DNA of 8,667 bases from positions 1-8,667 of the forward strand of contig JAGWVC010000132.1 of NCBI GenBank assembly GCA_018971065.1, written 5' to 3'. This DNA is from Sphingomonadales bacterium (GTDB lineage: Bacteria > Pseudomonadota > Alphaproteobacteria > Sphingomonadales > Sphingomonadaceae). The notes beneath the pieces are model-generated. The model was given only the letters and a program-made list of their open reading frames with translations, made no database searches and was not told the DNA's origin. Below, in pieces: positions 5,921 to 8,667 of this stretch. Positions within the stretch are counted from its first letter, which is position 1. Each line of letters starts with the position of its first letter. Made by a program: the position numbers and the translations under genes.

Positions 5921-6982
5921 ATGATGGACAAGTTGCGGGTGATCCAGTGGACCACGGGCAAAGTGGGCAAGCTGGCGATGCGGGCGGTGCTGGACGATCC
6001 GCGCCTGGAACTGGTCGGCTGCTATGCCTGGTCACCCGACAAGGCCGGGACCGATGCCGGCGAACTGTGCGGCCGCGCCCCCTGCGGCGTGAAGGCCAGC
6101 AACGACATCGACGCGCTGATCGCGCTGAAGGCCGACAGCGTGCTCTACACGCCGTTCGAGGCGAACCTCGGCGACGTGGTGCGCCTGCTCGAAGCCGGCA
6201 TGGACGTGGTCTCCACCAACATGTTCCTGAACCTGGGCGGCGTGCAGGGCGACGTGAAGGCCGCGCTGGAAGCCGCCTGCGAACGTGGGCAATCGTCGCT
6301 GTACATCACCGGGATCAACCCCGGCTGGATCAACTCGGTGGTTGCCTCGCTGACCGCCGGATGCCGCCGCGTGGACAAGGTGAGCATGGTCGAATCGGCC
6401 GATTGCTCGGTCTACGAATCGGTGGAAACCTGGAGTTTCCTGGGCATGGGCGAGCCGGGCGGCACGACTTCGGAACTGCTGCAACGCGCCGAAAACTGGC
6501 TGATCCTGTTCCGCGACGCGGTGCAGCGGATCGGCGACGCGCTGGAGTACACCTTCGACGAGATCGCGTTCTTCTGCGATTATGCCACCGCCGCCGAGAC
6601 CGTGGACCTCGGCTGGTTCCGGATGGAAAAGGGCACCAACGCGGCGCTGCGCGGCGGCTGGAACGGCATGGTGAACGGCGTGGCGCGCGTGAACCTGACC
6701 GTGGTGTGGTACCTGACCGAGAACCTGACCGAAGGCTGGGAGATCGACAAGGACCAGTACCACTTCACGATCGACGGCGACCCCGGGCTGGACGTGCGGA
6801 TGCGGATCAAGCCCCCGGTGCACTGGGGCAATCACGATTGGGACACCACCACGGCGCTGCCGGCAGTGAACGCGCTGCTGGACATCAAGCGCGCCCGCCC
6901 CGGCGTGCTGGGCCTGCGCGACGTGGGCCTGCCGCACGCGCCGGCGGGGCTGTGGCCGGCCGAATTGGGGTCAGCCAGCTAA
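5921..6982 (+). CDS. DapB-like NAD(P)-dependent dehydrogenase family protein
   Basis: The 353-residue product belongs to the dihydrodipicolinate-reductase-like oxidoreductases related to 2,4-diaminopentanoate dehydrogenase. The N-terminal Rossmann fold begins LRVIQWTTGKVGKLAMRAVL, with the nucleotide loop TGKVG at 12-16, then LELVGCYAWSPDKAGTDAGE. A middle part contains YITGINPGW, and a C-terminal catalytic/dimer domain follows. Members are frequent in Sphingomonadales and actinobacteria, often near catabolic genes, but mostly lack an assigned substrate; none can be inferred here. The protein has no signal peptide and should be cytoplasmic. Two ATG codons are adjacent; the second (5924) has the better spacing from GGGAG, so the true product may be one residue shorter. 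It follows gltX after 65 bp with its own ribosome-binding site. Its TAA overlaps the stop of the convergent glycosyltransferase gene. Confidence 0.85.
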   Translation: MMDKLRVIQWTTGKVGKLAMRAVLDDPRLELVGCYAWSPDKAGTDAGELCGRAPCGVKASNDIDALIALKADSVLYTPFEANLGDVVRLLEAGMDVVSTNMFLNLGGVQGDVKAALEAACERGQSSLYITGINPGWINSVVASLTAGCRRVDKVSMVESADCSVYESVETWSFLGMGEPGGTTSELLQRAENWLILFRDAVQRIGDALEYTFDEIAFFCDYATAAETVDLGWFRMEKGTNAALRGGWNGMVNGVARVNLTVVWYLTENLTEGWEIDKDQYHFTIDGDPGLDVRMRIKPPVHWGNHDWDTTTALPAVNALLDIKRARPGVLGLRDVGLPHAPAGLWPAELGSAS

Positions 6983-8667
6983 AGCTTGATCAGATAGGTT
7001 TCGAACTGCCGCTCCAGATGCGGGTGGTGCAGCGGGTCGGCATAGCTGGCGGTGCCCCAGCGCTGTTGCAGCGTGGCCAGCTCGCGGCGGAAGCGATCGA
7101 TCTGGCTGGGGGCGAAATCCTTGCCGCGCGATTTCGATTCGTGGTGGACCAGCGTGGCGCGCGGTTCATAGATGTTGCGCCAGCCGGCGGCCTGCAACTT
7201 CAGGCACAGATCGACATCGTTGAACGCGACGGCAAACGCGTCCTCGTCCAGCCCGCCGACCGCTTCGAACTTCGCGCGCGATACCACCAGGCAGGCGGCG
7301 GTGACCGCGCTGGGAGCATGCGTGACGTCGGCACGATGGAAATAGCCGATCGCGCCCGGGCGCTGGAAACGATGCGCGTGGCCGGCCGCATCCCCCAGCC
7401 CGACGGTGACGCCCGCATGCTGGATCGAGCCATCGTCGTACAGCAGCCGGGCGCCCACCGCGCCGACATCGGGGCGCACGGCATGGCGCATCAGTTCGGT
7501 AAGCCACTGCGCGTCCAGCACTTCGGTGTCGTCGTTGAGCAGGCACAGGTATTCGCCGCGCGCCGCGCGGACGGCGCGGTTGTTGATGGCCGCGTAATTG
7601 AACGGGCCGTCGTCGCGCACCACCCGCACCGCCGGGTTCGCGGCAACGCGATCGAGATAGGCCAGCATGTCCGGGCTGACGCTGCCGTTATCGACGATCA
7701 GCAATTCGATCGGGCGGTAGCGCGTGCGGGTAAGCACGCCGTGAATGCATTCGCGGATCAGCGCGAGATTGTCGCGCGTGGGTACGATCACGCTGACCAG
7801 CGGCGGTTCGGCCGGCAGCGGCCAGGCCACCGACACGGTATCGGCCACGCCTTCGCGCAGCTCGGCACCGGTGCCGGCCAGGTGCCGGGCCAGCACCGCC
7901 ATGCGCGCCGGCCGGGGGCTGGTGACCAGCGCATCGCGCACATGCGCCTGAACCTGCGGGACATGGACCGGAACCTCACCCCGCGCGGCCAGCTTCAGCA
8001 GCACAGCATAGGCGGCCGCCCCGTCACTGTCCGCCGGCAGCGGCAGCGCCGCCCGAAGGCTTGGCGCGGCGATCACGCAGGCGGGCGAGACATAGTCCTG
8101 CGCCAGCACCAGGTCATGGTTCCAGTGGGGCTTGAACCAGGGCCGGGAACGGACACCCCGCGCGCCGATCTGGTCATGATCGCCATAGAACGCCGTGGCT
8201 TCGGGATTGGCCGCAATCGCGGCAGCCCATGCCGCCAGCGCGGTGGGAGGAAGGCGGGTGCCGCTGGCAATCGGCACGATCCACTCGCCCCGCGAAGCGG
8301 CGAGGCCGGCTTCCAGCGCGACGGCGAAGTTGTCGGTACGGATGGGCGACAGCACCACGCGGGGGACGTGTGCGATCGGAAGCGGTGCGGTGTCGCGGCC
8401 ATGCACCACCACCAGCTCCCACGACGGCCAGGCCAGCGCTTCCAGCGATGCCAGGGTGCGGGCGCTGTCCCCGCCGGTGCAATGCAGCACGATGGTGAAG
8501 CCTGGCGCGCCCGCCGGCACCGTCAGTGCCGCGCGTTCGCGGCGTTCGACGGTGCGAATCCAGGTGCGATAGGCGCCGGGCATCTGCTCGGCAGCAATGC
8601 GCAGGCGGTTGCGGGCGCGCACGCGCCGACCGGTGATCCGCCAGTACAGCGCGGCAAGCGCGTCGCG
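6979..8667 (-). CDS. Family 2 glycosyltransferase, 5' end outside the window
   Basis: The visible 562 codons stay open to the right edge, so the start is missing. A GTG at 8622-8620 would give 547 residues, but upstream in-frame codons (ALYWRITGRRVRARNRLR) look like genuine protein. Numbering from that GTG, residues about 275-500 form a GT2 (GT-A) domain: PPLVSVIVPTRDNLALIREC, ELLIVDNGS, the metal-binding-type LNDDTEV (Asp364/365) and AFNDVDLCLKLQAAGWRN. The end, HHESKSRGKDFAPSQIDRF, is typical of the WbbL/rhamnosyltransferase-like group. Residues about 40-235 look like a second, degenerate GT-A domain, with YGDHDQIG and WFKPHWNHDLVLAQDYVSP in place of the usual YSDEDKID-type motifs. No signal peptide or membrane segment is visible. 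A role in surface polysaccharide synthesis is likely from the family; donor and acceptor sugars are unknown. Confidence 0.9.
   Translation of the reverse strand, partial: RDALAALYWRITGRRVRARNRLRIAAEQMPGAYRTWIRTVERRERAALTVPAGAPGFTIVLHCTGGDSARTLASLEALAWPSWELVVVHGRDTAPLPIAHVPRVVLSPIRTDNFAVALEAGLAASRGEWIVPIASGTRLPPTALAAWAAAIAANPEATAFYGDHDQIGARGVRSRPWFKPHWNHDLVLAQDYVSPACVIAAPSLRAALPLPADSDGAAAYAVLLKLAARGEVPVHVPQVQAHVRDALVTSPRPARMAVLARHLAGTGAELREGVADTVSVAWPLPAEPPLVSVIVPTRDNLALIRECIHGVLTRTRYRPIELLIVDNGSVSPDMLAYLDRVAANPAVRVVRDDGPFNYAAINNRAVRAARGEYLCLLNDDTEVLDAQWLTELMRHAVRPDVGAVGARLLYDDGSIQHAGVTVGLGDAAGHAHRFQRPGAIGYFHRADVTHAPSAVTAACLVVSRAKFEAVGGLDEDAFAVAFNDVDLCLKLQAAGWRNIYEPRATLVHHESKSRGKDFAPSQIDRFRRELATLQQRWGTASYADPLHHPHLERQFETYLIKL

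Noticed and set aside
8620..8622. GTG at 8622 as the real start of the glycosyltransferase
   Set aside because: The frame is open to the window edge and the upstream codons look like a continuous protein, so the gene is better treated as truncated by the window.
1..8667. Mobile element, CRISPR array, tRNA/rRNA gene or prophage remnant
   Set aside because: No transposase or integrase frame, no regularly spaced repeats, no tRNA-like cloverleaf and no composition shift were seen. The gene content is core metabolism, respiration and cell-surface synthesis.

Overview
This is a GC-rich window with tightly packed genes. The gene content and protein sequences suggest an alphaproteobacterium, most likely of the order Sphingomonadales (Novosphingobium/Sphingomonas type). 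The grounds are the ctaB - small membrane protein - ctaG order, the short second-type glutamyl-tRNA synthetase, the DapB-like dehydrogenase family member and a caulobacter-type -10 element. This placement is inference; there is no rRNA or other marker in the window.

Layout. Positions 1-1808 carry a minus-strand cytochrome c oxidase assembly cluster, read from right to left: ctaB (heme o synthase), a 49-residue single-pass membrane protein, ctaG (Cox11, copper delivery to CuB), and probably the first two codons of coxC (subunit III) at the left edge. A secreted thioredoxin-like gene (1927-2445, +) diverges from ctaB. It converges on a small secreted glycine-rich protein gene (2463-2702, -), and a long GC-rich hairpin covers both stop codons. 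Then come nadE (glutamine-dependent NAD+ synthetase) and gltX (glutamate-tRNA ligase, second-paralogue type), 3 nt apart and probably one operon. A DapB-like/2,4-diaminopentanoate-dehydrogenase-like oxidoreductase (5921-6982, +) follows. Its stop codon overlaps that of a convergent, 5'-truncated family 2 glycosyltransferase that runs off the right edge (6979-8667, -).

How the genes work together. The left cluster builds the aa3-type terminal oxidase: heme o made by CtaB is the precursor of heme a, and Cox11 inserts copper. The secreted thioredoxin-like protein could act on cysteines in the same compartment, but only adjacency supports this. NadE and GltX share glutamine/glutamate metabolism only loosely. 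The dehydrogenase and the glycosyltransferase look unrelated to their neighbours.

I found no mobile element, CRISPR array, tRNA or rRNA, and no clear novel system. The best leads are a 14-bp direct repeat at the ctaG 3' end that hides an alternative C-terminus, the separation of ctaB from coxBA, the hairpin over the convergent stops, and the apparently degenerate first domain of the glycosyltransferase.
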